From NCBI RefSeq assembly GCF_030915505.1, contig NZ_CP133265.1, positions 2,880,001-2,944,000 of the forward strand: a stretch of 64,000 nt of DNA. The letters are read 5' to 3'. The position numbers and the translations under genes are program-made. This stretch comes from Neobacillus sp. OS1-2. GTDB taxonomy: Bacteria; Bacillota; Bacilli; Bacillales; Cytobacillaceae. The notes under the pieces are model-generated. The model was not told the DNA's origin, searched no databases, and saw only the letters and a list, made by a program, of their open reading frames with translations. Positions 1-9,294 of this stretch are shown here, one piece after another. Every line of letters starts with the position of its first letter. Position 1 is the first letter of the stretch.

Positions 1-1068
1 TATAAGCCGAGTACTATAATCGACTTTGAAATTCCAAAAAAGTATGGTTTAAGACAAACTATTGCCGATACGGTAGGAATCGGAGGGATATTCCGTAACC
101 TGCGTACAATCCCTGTCATGCTTGAGTTTGCAAAGGATATGGAAGAAGTATGTCCTGATGCACTATTCATGAATTATACAAATCCAATGGCCGTTTTGAC
201 AGGTGTGATGAACCGCTATACCAATATTAAAACAATTGGCTTATGCCACAGTGTCCAAGTTTGTACAAAAGAATTATTTGAGGCAATAGGAATGGATCCG
301 ACAGGTGTGAAGGAAAAAATTGCAGGCATCAATCACATGGCATGGCTGCTTGAGGTAAGTAAAGATGGAGTAGATTTGTATCCTGAGATTAAGAGGAGAG
401 CAAGGGAAAAACAAAAGACGAAGCATGGGGATATGGTCCGGTTCGAGCTTATGGATAAGTTCGGCTATTATATAACGGAATCATCTGAACATAACGCCGA
501 ATATCATCCATATTTTATTAAATCCAGATACCCTGAACTCATTGAAAAATTTAATATACCGCTTGATGAATACCCGCGCCGTTGTGAGAAGCAAATCAAT
601 GATTGGACGGCGATGAGGGAGGATCTGGTTCATAATAAATCATTGGATCATATGCGTTCTAGAGAATATGGTTCACGTATTATTGAAGCAATCGAGACGA
701 ACGTTCCATTTAAATTTGGCGGTAATGTCCTAAATACGGGCAGACTCATTAGCAATCTTCCGGAGAAAGCGTGTGTAGAGGTGCCTTGTATAGCGGATCG
801 CAGTGGAATCGTACCAACATATGTAGGCGACCTTCCTGAACAACTTGCTGCGTTAAACCGCACCAATATCAATACACAATTGCTGACAATAGAAGCAGCG
901 ATGACTTTGAATAAGGAATATATTTACCAGGCAGCCATGCTTGACCCTCATACGGCTGCGGAGTTATCAATGGATGATATCATCTCCTTATGTGATGACT
1001 TAATTGAAGCACATAGAGATTATCTGCCGAAGTTTACTAGTGAAAGAGTTACAACTGTCAGATCCTAA
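1..1068 (+). CDS. melA: alpha-galactosidase, glycoside hydrolase family 4 (3' part)
   Basis: The reading frame is open from base 1, so the gene begins upstream; 355 codons are present. GH4 enzymes cleave alpha-galactosides such as melibiose in the cytoplasm by an NAD+ and divalent-metal dependent oxidation/elimination route. Visible family marks are the LRQTIADT-GIGGIFR stretch at codons 18-32, the NYTNPMA motif, CHSVQ with the metal-binding Cys at codon 82, and GINHMAW with His at codon 112. CHSVQ together with GINHMA points to the MelA branch rather than the 6-phospho-glucosidases. Compared with the roughly 430-residue B. subtilis MelA (from memory), about 77 N-terminal residues, including the NAD-binding Rossmann start, lie outside the window. 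A hairpin follows at 1101-1130. Confidence 0.9.
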   Translation, partial: YKPSTIIDFEIPKKYGLRQTIADTVGIGGIFRNLRTIPVMLEFAKDMEEVCPDALFMNYTNPMAVLTGVMNRYTNIKTIGLCHSVQVCTKELFEAIGMDPTGVKEKIAGINHMAWLLEVSKDGVDLYPEIKRRAREKQKTKHGDMVRFELMDKFGYYITESSEHNAEYHPYFIKSRYPELIEKFNIPLDEYPRRCEKQINDWTAMREDLVHNKSLDHMRSREYGSRIIEAIETNVPFKFGGNVLNTGRLISNLPEKACVEVPCIADRSGIVPTYVGDLPEQLAALNRTNINTQLLTIEAAMTLNKEYIYQAAMLDPHTAAELSMDDIISLCDDLIEAHRDYLPKFTSERVTTVRS

Positions 1069-1100
1069 ATAGAAATACAAATAAGTACTAGCCTGGATAA

Positions 1101-1130
1101 ACAAAGAAGGGTTTAATTGCCCTTCTTTGT
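1101..1130. terminator. bidirectional hairpin between convergent genes
   Basis: ACAAAGAAGGG pairs perfectly with CCCTTCTTTGT (11 bp, 8-nt loop) between the convergent melA and zinc-ribbon genes. There is no strong T tract, so termination efficiency is uncertain. Confidence 0.7.
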
Positions 1131-1141
1131 CCCTTTAAAAT

Positions 1142-1348
1142 TCAGCCTCCTAAAAACAGATCAATGATATTCGAGGCCGTTGAGGATTTCTTGTTATAAA
1201 ACTCCGAATAGCCACATTTCTTGCAAAAAACTACCGTAAATTTGTTGTGTTGAATATCCAACATTTTTGATAGCCCCGTTCCAGTCATCGCCACATCTTT
1301 CGTACCAGTTTCATTGCTGCCACATTTTATACAGCCTTTTTCGCTCAT
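1142..1348 (-). CDS. small zinc-ribbon protein
   Basis: A 68-residue protein with two CxxC pairs (CIKCG near the start and CKKCGY around residue 46), the signature of a small zinc ribbon resembling DUF2082-type 'nucleic-acid-binding' proteins. Molecular function is unknown. The ATG at 1348 was chosen because GAGGGGTGA precedes it by a few bases; a TTG five codons upstream would lie inside that ribosome binding site. It converges on melA and is divergent from the sigma-54 activator gene. Confidence 0.75.
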   Translation of the reverse strand: MSEKGCIKCGSNETGTKDVAMTGTGLSKMLDIQHNKFTVVFCKKCGYSEFYNKKSSTASNIIDLFLGG

Positions 1349-1495
1349 CAAATCACCCCTCAATAAATTCTCTCTTCATACCTATTAGTAAAGTGTTTAA
1401 AAGTTTCTCATTTTAATTTTTATATTGTTAAAATATTCAAAAAGATCCTAGATTTTTGCTACAATAGAGATATGTAAAAAGTAGGGAGTGAAGAC

Positions 1496-3241
1496 ATGCT
1501 CCAATTTAAGGATATTATTACACCAGTTGATTTTATCGTTACTGAAGAAACGACACTTAGAGAAGCCATTACCCTAATGCATAAAAAGAAGTGGAACCTT
1601 CTTCCTGTTACAGATGCAAGCGGCCATCCAGTTGGTGTTTTTACTCGCAGCAGCCTCCAGCAAATGGTAATAGAAGAAACACCACTAACCACATCAATTA
1701 AAAGATACATAAAAAGACAGGTTGAAAAGATAAGTGTTGATACACCGTATGACAAAATTGAAGAGATTGTCAAAGAAAGTAAGGTTGGAACCGGGGTGGT
1801 CACCGATAAACAGAATCGTGTCGTTGGGATCCTGACGAAAACGGATATGGTGATGTCATTGCTGCAAACTTCACAAGAACTGCAAACGATCAAAAAATTA
1901 AAGAGGACATTAGAAACAGCGATTGACCATGCCTTCGATGGAATCGTCATGACTGATGAAAAGAGAGTCATCACGATGGTCAGTCCACCGCTCTTGGAAT
2001 TATTTAACCTTCCTGAAGATCAGGTGCTGTTCAAGCAGGCGGCCCGTGTATTGCCACAACTTAAGCTAGAAAACGTTTATGAATCAGAAACAGCCGAGGT
2101 TAGCGGCTTTTTAGAAATCAATGGGATTAAATATATCGTTCACCGCATCCCCATCCTTGGAGATGGAAAAGTCATCGGGGCAATTGGAAAGGTAGTTTTC
2201 CGCCAATTAAATGAGGTAAGCGAGTTATTCAATAAGCTGCAAAAGGCAGAAAATAAAGCGAACTTTTACCACCAGCAATACCAGAAATCAGAAACAGCCC
2301 GGTACACCTGGGAGCATATTTTTAGCACAGATCCAATCATGGAAAAGTTGAAGAAGAGCGGAGCGAAGGCAGCGAAAGGAAGGTCAACCGTGCTGATCCG
2401 CGGCGAAAGCGGTACAGGGAAAGAGCTGTTTGCTCACGCCATACATAACAGCAGTGCGAGAAGCTCGGGGAAGTTTGTCGTCGTAAATTGTGCCGCTATT
2501 CCTGAAGATTTGCTAGAATCAGAGTTTTTTGGCTATGAAGAAGGGGCGTTTACCGGTGCTAAACAAAAAGGTAAACTTGGGAAATTTGATCTGGCCAACG
2601 GTGGGACACTTTTTCTCGATGAGATTGGTGACATGTCCCTAACCTTGCAAGCCAAGCTGCTTCGGGTACTTCAAGAACGAGAATTCTACCGGGTTGGCGG
2701 TACAACAAAGATAAAAGTAGATGTCCGAATTATTGCGGCAACGAACAGACATTTAGAAGAAATGGTCAAGGAAAGCCTTTTTAGGGAGGACTTATATTAT
2801 CGTCTTAACGTCATATCGCTTCATATTCCGCCGCTGCGCGATCGTCCATATGATGTCGACCATTTAATTGGTCAGTTTATGATTGAATTTAATCAAATTT
2901 TAGGTACAAGTATTACAGGGATCGAGGAGCAAGCAAGAGAAGTACTGCTGAGCTATGAATGGCCGGGAAACATCCGTGAATTACGAAATGTAATGGAACG
3001 GGCGATGACATTTTCCGAAACTGGAAAAATTAGATACGAGGATTTGCCGGATTATTTACTTAAGCAGGTTCCGCTTAGAGAACCAGCCGTTCATGTATCA
3101 ATGGTCGAAAATGCTGAACTCGAGGCAATCAAAAAAGCGCTTGCACAGGTACAGGGAAATAAAGTCCAAGCCGCTAGATTACTAGGAATCAGCCGTTCGG
3201 GTTTATATGAAAAAATTAAGAAATACAATCTACCAACATAG
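1496..3241 (+). CDS. sigma-54-dependent transcriptional activator (CBS-PAS-AAA+-Fis)
   Basis: 581 residues. Two CBS repeats (about 8-60 and 70-125) suggest sensing of an adenosyl ligand or acyl-CoA-like molecule. A PAS-like segment (about 135-240) is followed by a coiled linker and an AAA+ sigma-54 interaction domain. In that domain the Walker A is GESGTGKE at 303-310, the sigma-54 contact loop GAFTGA at 350-355, and a Walker B-type [11 protein letters not shown] follows. The C-terminus is a Fis-type helix-turn-helix (about 540-578). AGGGAGTG precedes the ATG. A perfect sigma-54 promoter lies 110 bp downstream, in front of the acyl-CoA genes, so this protein very probably switches on that operon; the inducer is unknown. 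Confidence 0.93.
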   Translation: MLQFKDIITPVDFIVTEETTLREAITLMHKKKWNLLPVTDASGHPVGVFTRSSLQQMVIEETPLTTSIKRYIKRQVEKISVDTPYDKIEEIVKESKVGTGVVTDKQNRVVGILTKTDMVMSLLQTSQELQTIKKLKRTLETAIDHAFDGIVMTDEKRVITMVSPPLLELFNLPEDQVLFKQAARVLPQLKLENVYESETAEVSGFLEINGIKYIVHRIPILGDGKVIGAIGKVVFRQLNEVSELFNKLQKAENKANFYHQQYQKSETARYTWEHIFSTDPIMEKLKKSGAKAAKGRSTVLIRGESGTGKELFAHAIHNSSARSSGKFVVVNCAAIPEDLLESEFFGYEEGAFTGAKQKGKLGKFDLANGGTLFLDEIGDMSLTLQAKLLRVLQEREFYRVGGTTKIKVDVRIIAATNRHLEEMVKESLFREDLYYRLNVISLHIPPLRDRPYDVDHLIGQFMIEFNQILGTSITGIEEQAREVLLSYEWPGNIRELRNVMERAMTFSETGKIRYEDLPDYLLKQVPLREPAVHVSMVENAELEAIKKALAQVQGNKVQAARLLGISRSGLYEKIKKYNLPT

Positions 3242-3250
3242 TTGTTTACC

Positions 3251-3292
3251 TGTCCAGTAATCGGACACCTAAATGCCTACAGTGTGTAGACA
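3251..3292 (+). promoter_or_regulatory. candidate enhancer sites for the sigma-54 activator
   Basis: Two adjacent dyads lie 59-100 bp upstream of the -24 element: TGTCC-N7-GGACA at 3251-3267 and CTACAgtgTGTAG at 3277-3289 (extended TG...CA at 3274-3292). Position and symmetry fit upstream activator sequences bound by the Fis-type domain; assignment is inference. Confidence 0.5.
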
Positions 3293-3350
3293 ATAATCAT
3301 CTAATGTCCTATACGGCTGCAGTTAAGCTATGTTTTCTCTTTTCGCAATA

Positions 3351-3368
3351 TTGGCATAATAATTGCAT
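3351..3368 (+). promoter_or_regulatory. sigma-54 (-24/-12) promoter
   Basis: TTGGCATAATAATTGCAT carries the invariant GG (3353-3354) and GC (3365-3366) with exactly 10 nt between them, as in the TGGCAC-N5-TTGCW consensus. It falls between the activator gene and the first acyl-CoA synthetase, about 45 bp before its ATG. Confidence 0.9.
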
Positions 3369-3411
3369 GATTCATAGAGAATCTTTTTTTAAAAAAAGGG
3401 AGGATCTAAAT

Positions 3412-4923
3412 ATGAATATTGGAAGTCTCTTATCTCAGAGTGCCCGAAAGTTTCCAGAGCTACTAGCAATCGAGTGTGAAGGCAGAAGCTACACATATCG
3501 CGGGTTTAATGAAGAAGTAAACAAGCTTGCTCACGGACTTCTGCAGCGAGGCGTGAACAAAGGTGACAAGCTTGCGATCATGATGAAGAATTCGGATCAC
3601 TTTGTCTTTACCTTTTTTGCTGCTGCTAAAATCGGTGCTGTGGCAGTCCCAGTGAACTTCCGATTGACTGCTACAGAGGTTCAATACATTTTAGACCAGT
3701 CAGATGCAGCCATTGTGGTGTGCGATAAGGAATTTGAACAAATTATTGTCGAAGCGAAAAAGGATACTGCTGTCCGTATGGTCATTACAGTTGGTGAGCC
3801 GGAAACAGTAGGTTTCGATTCCTATGAAAAAGTTCTAGCGGATTGTACTGAAGAGCCCGATATTGACGTTTCTGAAAAAGATGATGTCGAAATTTTGTAC
3901 ACTTCGGGGACAACAGGACGTCCAAAGGGAGCCCTTTTTGATCATAGTCAAATTTTTAAAGTTGGCATTTCCGTTGTTATTAATATGGAGATATGCCAGC
4001 ACGAGCGCATCCTTCATTTAGCGCCACTGTTCCACTCGGCACAATTAAACCTGTTCCTTATTTCTGGAGTTGCCCTTGGCGCGACCCATATTATCCATCG
4101 TGATTTCCACCCGGTTAAAACACTGCAAGCGATCCAAGAACATAAAATTACCCATCTATTTGCCGTACCAGCTATGTATAACTTTTTGCTTCAAGTTCCG
4201 AATGCCGATGATTACGATCTAACTTCTATTAAGAGGGTTGGGTACGGAGCTGCACCAATGGCTCCGGAACTTGTGAAAAAAAGCATGCAGCTGTTTAAAA
4301 CCGATCAATTTTATAATCTTTGTGGCTTGACCGAAGCGGGGCCAGGTGGAATTCTCCTGGATCCAGAGGGACATAAGCTACATCTTGGCAAGGGCGGAAA
4401 ACCAATCTTCATGACTGAAACACGGGTTGTGAATGAAGAGGGTAAGGATGTATTACCTGGGGTGATTGGTGAATTTATAGTCCGCAGTCCGATGGTGATG
4501 AAGGAATATTATAAAAAGCCGGAGGAAACGAAGAGCACGTTGAAGGGTGGCTGGCTTTATACAGGTGACTTGGCAACGATTGACGACGAAGGCTATATCA
4601 CGTTAGTTGACCGGAAAAAAGACATGATAATCTCGGGTGGGGAAAATGTTTACTCTGTTGAGGTAGAGGGGGTTCTTTTTGAACATCCAGCTATCCTTGA
4701 TGCGGCTATTATCGGGTTACCGGATGAGGTATGGGGCGAGGCAGTCTGTGCGATCATTGTACCAAAGGAAGGCGCTGTGATTGATGAACAGGAATTACGA
4801 AGCTTCTGCCGTGAGAAATTAGCAGGTTATAAGGTTCCTAGAAGGATTTTTATTGAGGAACAGCTGCCACGGAATGCCTCCGGGAAAATTCTAAAATATC
4901 AATTACGACAAAAAATGAATTAG
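3412..4923 (+). CDS. acyl-CoA synthetase (AMP-forming)
   Basis: 503 residues of the ANL adenylating superfamily; it activates a carboxylic (probably fatty) acid to its CoA thioester via an acyl-adenylate. Visible motifs are YTSGTTGRPKG (P-loop-like), GWLYTGDLA, DRKKDMIISGGENVY (hinge) and PRNASGKILK with the catalytic Lys near the C-terminus. The ATG at 3412 is preceded by AAAGGGAGGA and lies just downstream of the sigma-54 promoter; an in-frame upstream extension to 3304 would overlap that promoter and is rejected. First gene of the activator-controlled operon. Chain-length preference cannot be read from sequence. Confidence 0.92.
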   Translation: MNIGSLLSQSARKFPELLAIECEGRSYTYRGFNEEVNKLAHGLLQRGVNKGDKLAIMMKNSDHFVFTFFAAAKIGAVAVPVNFRLTATEVQYILDQSDAAIVVCDKEFEQIIVEAKKDTAVRMVITVGEPETVGFDSYEKVLADCTEEPDIDVSEKDDVEILYTSGTTGRPKGALFDHSQIFKVGISVVINMEICQHERILHLAPLFHSAQLNLFLISGVALGATHIIHRDFHPVKTLQAIQEHKITHLFAVPAMYNFLLQVPNADDYDLTSIKRVGYGAAPMAPELVKKSMQLFKTDQFYNLCGLTEAGPGGILLDPEGHKLHLGKGGKPIFMTETRVVNEEGKDVLPGVIGEFIVRSPMVMKEYYKKPEETKSTLKGGWLYTGDLATIDDEGYITLVDRKKDMIISGGENVYSVEVEGVLFEHPAILDAAIIGLPDEVWGEAVCAIIVPKEGAVIDEQELRSFCREKLAGYKVPRRIFIEEQLPRNASGKILKYQLRQKMN

Positions 4924-4943
4924 ATGAGTAATGATAGGACTTA

Positions 4944-4958
4944 ATGTAAGCGCTTTTA
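4944..4958 (+). promoter_or_regulatory. cre-like catabolite repression site
   Basis: ATGTAAGCGCTTTTA matches the CcpA operator consensus WTGNAANCGNWNNCW at all but one position and lies between the acyl-CoA synthetase and the acyl-CoA dehydrogenase. Carbon catabolite repression of fatty-acid genes would make sense; no binding evidence. Confidence 0.5.
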
Positions 4959-4980
4959 ATAGAAAGTGAGGAAATAATAT

Positions 4981-6126
4981 ATGAAACATCCATATTTAAA
5001 CGAAGATCATGAAATTTTTCAGCAATCGTTAAGAAAGTTTTTGGAAAAAGAAGCATATCCCTTTTATGAACAATGGGAAGAAGACCGGATGATTCCTCGG
5101 TCATTTTGGACGAAGATGGGGGAGCAAGGTTTCTTATGCCCTGATATTGATGAAAAGTATGGTGGCAGTGAGGTTGATTGGGGATTTGCTGTTGTTATTA
5201 ATGAGGAGCTTGAACGTGTAGGTTCTGGACTAATTGGTATCGGGCTTCACAATGATATCGTTGTCCCTTACATTACTGCCTATGGGACGGAAGAACAAAA
5301 ACAGCGTTGGCTGCCAAAGTGTGTCACCGGCGAAATCATTACGGCGATTGCGATGACGGAGCCTGGAACAGGCTCTGACCTTGCCAACATCAAAACAACT
5401 GCCCGGCTTGAGGGTGATCACTATATCGTCAATGGTCAAAAGACGTTCATCACAAACGGGATCCAATCCGACCTTGTGGTGGTTGCAGTTAAGACCGACA
5501 CGCAAGCAGTGCCAAAGCATAAAGGGGTCAGCCTGCTAGTGATTGAAAGGGGCACTCCTGGTTTCTCCAGAGGCAGAAAGTTGAATAAAGTGGGGCTTCA
5601 CTGTCAGGATACAGCGGAATTGATTTTTGAAGACTGCCGGGTCCCAAAGGAAAATTTACTTGGTCAGGAAGGAAAGGGCTTCCTTTATTTAATGGAAAAA
5701 CTCCAACAGGAACGGCTTCTTGTCGCGATTGGGGCGCAAACGGCATCGGAAGTGATGTTGAAAATGACTCTTGACTACGTTAAAAGTCGTGAAGCATTTG
5801 GAAAGCCTATAGGTCAGTTCCAAAATACCCAGTTTAAAATTGTCGAAATGGCTACCGACATTGAAATGAGCAGAGCCTTCCTCGACCAATTAATTGCCGA
5901 ACATATTGAAGGAAAAAATGTTGTGACAAAAGTGTCAATGGCCAAATGGAAATTAACTGACATCGCAAAGAAGATTGCGGCTGAATGCATGCAGCTCCAT
6001 GGCGGCTATGGATATATGGAAGAATACGAGATTGCGAGACGATTCCGTGATATTCCAGTCTCCAGTGTATACGCCGGTACAAATGAAATTATGAAAACGA
6101 TTATTGCTAAAAATTTAGGATTATAG
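4981..6126 (+). CDS. acyl-CoA dehydrogenase
   Basis: 381 residues, the usual length for the family. It catalyses FAD-dependent alpha,beta-dehydrogenation of acyl-CoA, the first oxidative step of beta-oxidation, passing electrons to electron-transfer flavoprotein. Signatures include AMTEPGTGSDL (FAD/substrate loop), the RREAFGKPIGQF-like segment read here as SREAFGKPIGQF, MQLHGGYGYMEE, and the C-terminal YAGTNEIMK with catalytic-position Glu369. GAGG lies 9 bases before the ATG. It follows the synthetase by 57 bp within the same operon. Confidence 0.95.
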   Translation: MKHPYLNEDHEIFQQSLRKFLEKEAYPFYEQWEEDRMIPRSFWTKMGEQGFLCPDIDEKYGGSEVDWGFAVVINEELERVGSGLIGIGLHNDIVVPYITAYGTEEQKQRWLPKCVTGEIITAIAMTEPGTGSDLANIKTTARLEGDHYIVNGQKTFITNGIQSDLVVVAVKTDTQAVPKHKGVSLLVIERGTPGFSRGRKLNKVGLHCQDTAELIFEDCRVPKENLLGQEGKGFLYLMEKLQQERLLVAIGAQTASEVMLKMTLDYVKSREAFGKPIGQFQNTQFKIVEMATDIEMSRAFLDQLIAEHIEGKNVVTKVSMAKWKLTDIAKKIAAECMQLHGGYGYMEEYEIARRFRDIPVSSVYAGTNEIMKTIIAKNLGL

Positions 6127-6127
6127 G

Positions 6128-6283
6128 AAAAGCGAAAAGCGACTGTTTATCGGCGTATGGCCTGGAGCGCTCCAACTGAGATAAAGGAAACACGGTGAAC
6201 ATAGTGAACCGATGTTGACTTATCGTAGGGCGGAGTGCGAAGGACACTAGCCGATGGCGCTTGGAGCTGGACAATTCTCAAAG
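6128..6283 (-). repeat. dispersed Bacillaceae-type repeat, copy A (reverse orientation)
   Basis: This ~155-bp stretch is the reverse complement of the repeat units at 33576-33967 and 39267-39453. A 44-bp core covering the palindrome GGAGCGCTCC and the flanking CTTTATCTCAG and CCATACGCCG is identical to copy B1. It contains no gene and separates the acyl-CoA dehydrogenase from the thiolase. Confidence 0.85.
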
Positions 6284-6325
6284 CCGAAACATAAAATTTC
6301 TGTTTTTATAGAAAGGAAGATGAAT

Positions 6326-7483
6326 ATGCGTGAAGTGGTGATTGTTGAGGGTGTTCGTACCCCGGTGGGAAGAAGGAATGGTGTTTTAAAAGATATCCGT
6401 CCGGATGATTTGGCAGGATTAACGTTAAAAGAGCTGGTGAACCGTGCCGGTATTGATCCTGCTATCGTTGATGATGTCATCTTAGGTTGTGTGACTCAAG
6501 CAGGGGAACAAGCGGGTGATATTGCCAGAGTTGCCGCTTTAATCGCCGGTTTCCCCATTGAGGTGCCAGGTACCACAATTGACCGTCAATGTGGTTCAAG
6601 TCAGCAAGCTGTTCATTTTGCTGCACAGGCAATCCTTGCTGGTGACATGGACGTGGTTATTGCTGGCGGTGTGGAAAGTATGTCCCGTGTTCCGATGGGT
6701 TCTAACTACAAAGGTGCTGAAGAGCCCTTTAGCCCAGAATTAAAAGCAAAATACGAAATGATCCATCAGGGTTTGTCAGCTGAGCGCATAGCCGAAAACT
6801 ATGGCTTTACGCGTGAACAACTGGATCAATTTTCGCTTGAGAGTCATCAAAAAGCATTAATGGCACAGGAGGAAGGCTATTTTACTAGAGAGATTTTTCC
6901 ACTTGAAGTAACACTTCCAGATGGAATAACAGCTGTCATCAAAGATGATTCAGGCCCAAGAAAGGGATCCACGCTTGAGACGTTGGCTGGTTTGAAGCCC
7001 CCTTTCAAGGAAGATGGTGTCATTCATGCCGGAAACTCCAGCCAAATTAGTGATGGAGCAGCCGCCCTATTACTTATGTCCCGTGAAAAGGCCGTAGAAC
7101 TTGGACTGAAACCTCGCTTCCGTGTTCATACACGCGTGGTTGTTGGCTCAGACCCGACCCTGATGCTGACTGGACCGATTCCTGCGACACAAAAGGCTTT
7201 GGAAAAATCAGGGCTCTCGATTGACGATATCGATGTATTTGAAGTAAACGAAGCCTTTGCACCAGTGCCGCTTGCCTGGTTGAAGGATACTGGTGCTGAC
7301 CCGGCGAAGCTTAATCCGAATGGCGGTGCGATTGCCCTTGGTCACCCATTAGGGGGCAGCGGCGCGCGGTTAATGGTGACGATGATGCATGAACTTGAGC
7401 GAACCGGCGGCCGCTACGGATTGCAAACAATGTGCGAAGGCCACGGCATGGCAAACGCGACGATTATTGAACGGTTAGATTAA
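6326..7483 (+). CDS. thiolase (acetyl-CoA C-acyltransferase)
   Basis: 385 residues. It cleaves 3-ketoacyl-CoA with CoA to acetyl-CoA and a shortened acyl-CoA, the last step of beta-oxidation. The nucleophilic Cys89 is in DRQCGSSQQ; GGVESMSR, NGGAIALGHPLGGSG (catalytic His) and the C-terminal CEGHGMANA (second catalytic Cys, about 370) are all present. The start at 6326 follows AGGAAG by 6 bases; a longer reading to 6254 would begin inside the dispersed repeat. No hydratase/3-hydroxyacyl-CoA dehydrogenase gene is in the cluster, so those steps must come from elsewhere. Confidence 0.94.
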   Translation: MREVVIVEGVRTPVGRRNGVLKDIRPDDLAGLTLKELVNRAGIDPAIVDDVILGCVTQAGEQAGDIARVAALIAGFPIEVPGTTIDRQCGSSQQAVHFAAQAILAGDMDVVIAGGVESMSRVPMGSNYKGAEEPFSPELKAKYEMIHQGLSAERIAENYGFTREQLDQFSLESHQKALMAQEEGYFTREIFPLEVTLPDGITAVIKDDSGPRKGSTLETLAGLKPPFKEDGVIHAGNSSQISDGAAALLLMSREKAVELGLKPRFRVHTRVVVGSDPTLMLTGPIPATQKALEKSGLSIDDIDVFEVNEAFAPVPLAWLKDTGADPAKLNPNGGAIALGHPLGGSGARLMVTMMHELERTGGRYGLQTMCEGHGMANATIIERLD

Positions 7484-7531
7484 TCAACACGAATTGAATT
7501 CGCGAGTAAACCGGAATATTGGGTAAGAACG

Positions 7532-7565
7532 GATTGGAAATGGGTACCAGGTTCCTGTTCCAATC
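7532..7565 (+). terminator. weak hairpin after thiolase
   Basis: GATTGGAA (7532-7539) pairs with TTCCAATC (7558-7565) around an 18-nt loop; only AGTTTTAA follows, so it may be a weak terminator or an RNA-stabilising fold. Confidence 0.35.
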
Positions 7566-7655
7566 GAGTTTTAACGATTAATTCCTCATAAGTAAGTTTA
7601 TTTTAAGCAAAGATCATAAACCTTTTCTAAAAAAATATTCTTCGGAGTTAATGCA

Positions 7656-7679
7656 GGCAATCGGTCTCCCCCGATTGCC
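7656..7679 (+). promoter_or_regulatory. stem-loop in leader of second acyl-CoA synthetase
   Basis: GGCAATCGG (7656-7664) and CCGATTGCC (7671-7679) form a perfect 9-bp stem with a 6-nt loop, 17 bp before the GGAGG of the next gene. It has no T tract. The 227-bp gap shows no clear sigma-A or sigma-54 promoter. Confidence 0.45.
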
Positions 7680-7710
7680 CTCCAAAACCTAAAAATGGAG
7701 GCTGTACAAA

Positions 7711-9279
7711 ATGACCACGACAATCGGAAAAATCTTTGAATTAACAGTAAAAAGGTTTCCCAATAAAGATGCTTTGTATGATGTTCGGAAAAATGTCCGA
7801 TACACCTACAAGGAGTGGAACGAACAGGTCAATCGTCTTGCACATGCTCTAGTAAGTGAAGGCGTGAAAAAGGGCGACCGTGTTTCCACGTTCATGTTTA
7901 ATACCGAGGAATTAGGAACTGCTTTTTTTGCCTGTGCTAAAATCGGCGCTATTTTTAATCCAATTAATTTCCGACTCACACCCGAGGAAGTGGCTTATAT
8001 TTTAGCGGATGCAACCCCAAAGGTTGTTCTTTTTGAAAAAAGCTTAGAGCCAGTTGTGTCAGCAGTTGCTAATCGCTTCGATCAGGTCGCCTTCTGGTTC
8101 ATCGATGAGGAAAAACCGGAGTATGCCTCTTGTTATCGGGAAAAACTCAGCTCCGCATCGACAGAAGAGCTTCAAGTGGAAGTCAATGAAAATGATATTT
8201 ATGCCTTTATTTATACAAGCGGGACAACAGGAAGACCTAAAGGGGTCATGCACACCCACCGCAACATGGTGGACCAAAGCATGCTCTGCATTGCCGCCCA
8301 AAAGGTGGAGGCAGAGGATGTTGGCCTCGTAACTGCTCCGATGTTCCATTGCGCCGAACTGCATTGTGCCTTTCTGCCAAGGGTCCAAATAGGGGCAAAA
8401 AATGTTATTCTGCACCAATTCAATCCAAAAGCAATTCTATCCTTAATTGAAAAGGAAAAAATTTCAAGGTTCTTTGCCGCACCGACGATGTGGAATATGC
8501 TCCTCCAGGAAGATTTAAGTCAATATGATTTATCAAGCCTCAAGCAAGGCTTATACGGTGCCGCTCCAATGGCTCCCTCTCTTGTGCATGCTCTACACGA
8601 TAGCCTAGGCATTTCTTTAATTCAAGCCTACGGGATGACTGAAATGGGACCAGCCATAACTTTCTTGTCAGAATATGATCAATTAAAGAAAGCGGGTTCT
8701 GCTGGTCAAGCGGCACTTAATCACGATATCCGGATTGTCCGCACAAGGGAAGATGGACCATCGGAGCCCGATGATTTGATGCCGACAGGGGAGACGGGTG
8801 AAATCATTGTGAAGGGTCCTTGTATGATGATCGGTTACTTCAATCGCGAAGAAGCGACGGAAAACGCGTTGTATAAAGGTTGGTACCATTCGGGCGACAT
8901 TGGCTATCTCGATGAAGATGGATTCCTTTTTGTAAATGACCGTGTTGATGACATGATTATTAGCGGTGGGGAAAATATTTATCCACGTGAAGTGGAAGAT
9001 GTATTGCACGCACATCCCGGGGTATTAGATGTCGCAATTGTCGGCCAGCCTGATGATCGCTGGGGTGAAACGGTTTCAGCATTTGTTGTGAAAAAAGATC
9101 CGACTGTAACGGAGCAAGAATTAGATGAATTCTGCAAAAATAGTGATAGTCTTGCAAACTATAAGCGGCCGCGGAAATATATGTTCTGTGAAGCATTGCC
9201 GCGGAATGCCAGCGGGAAAATCCAAAAATTTGTTCTCCGTAAGGAGCTGGAGGAACTATTTACCCCAAAGAGTTCATAG
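7711..9279 (+). CDS. acyl-CoA synthetase (AMP-forming), second paralogue
   Basis: 522 residues, same ANL family as the gene at 3412 and clearly its paralogue. YTSGTTGRPKGVM, GWYHSGDIGYL, DRVDDMIISGGENIYP and the C-terminal PRNASGKIQK (catalytic Lys) are visible. GGAGG lies 10 bases before the ATG. Two synthetases in one cluster suggest activation of two different acids. It is followed after 15 bp by the CoA-transferase pseudogene, which may once have supplied an alternative CoA-loading or racemising step. Confidence 0.92.
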   Translation: MTTTIGKIFELTVKRFPNKDALYDVRKNVRYTYKEWNEQVNRLAHALVSEGVKKGDRVSTFMFNTEELGTAFFACAKIGAIFNPINFRLTPEEVAYILADATPKVVLFEKSLEPVVSAVANRFDQVAFWFIDEEKPEYASCYREKLSSASTEELQVEVNENDIYAFIYTSGTTGRPKGVMHTHRNMVDQSMLCIAAQKVEAEDVGLVTAPMFHCAELHCAFLPRVQIGAKNVILHQFNPKAILSLIEKEKISRFFAAPTMWNMLLQEDLSQYDLSSLKQGLYGAAPMAPSLVHALHDSLGISLIQAYGMTEMGPAITFLSEYDQLKKAGSAGQAALNHDIRIVRTREDGPSEPDDLMPTGETGEIIVKGPCMMIGYFNREEATENALYKGWYHSGDIGYLDEDGFLFVNDRVDDMIISGGENIYPREVEDVLHAHPGVLDVAIVGQPDDRWGETVSAFVVKKDPTVTEQELDEFCKNSDSLANYKRPRKYMFCEALPRNASGKIQKFVLRKELEELFTPKSS

Positions 9280-9294
9280 GAAAGGATCCTGAAT

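Noticed and set aside
1459..1974. 171-codon minus-strand reading frame
   Set aside because: It lies wholly antisense to the CBS domains of the sigma-54 activator, has no ribosome binding site and no recognisable protein features.
3304..3411. Extended start of the first acyl-CoA synthetase
   Set aside because: It would include the sigma-54 promoter within the coding sequence and has no ribosome binding site.
6254..6325. Longer thiolase start
   Set aside because: The extra codons come from the dispersed repeat and are not thiolase-like; the site before 6326 is better.
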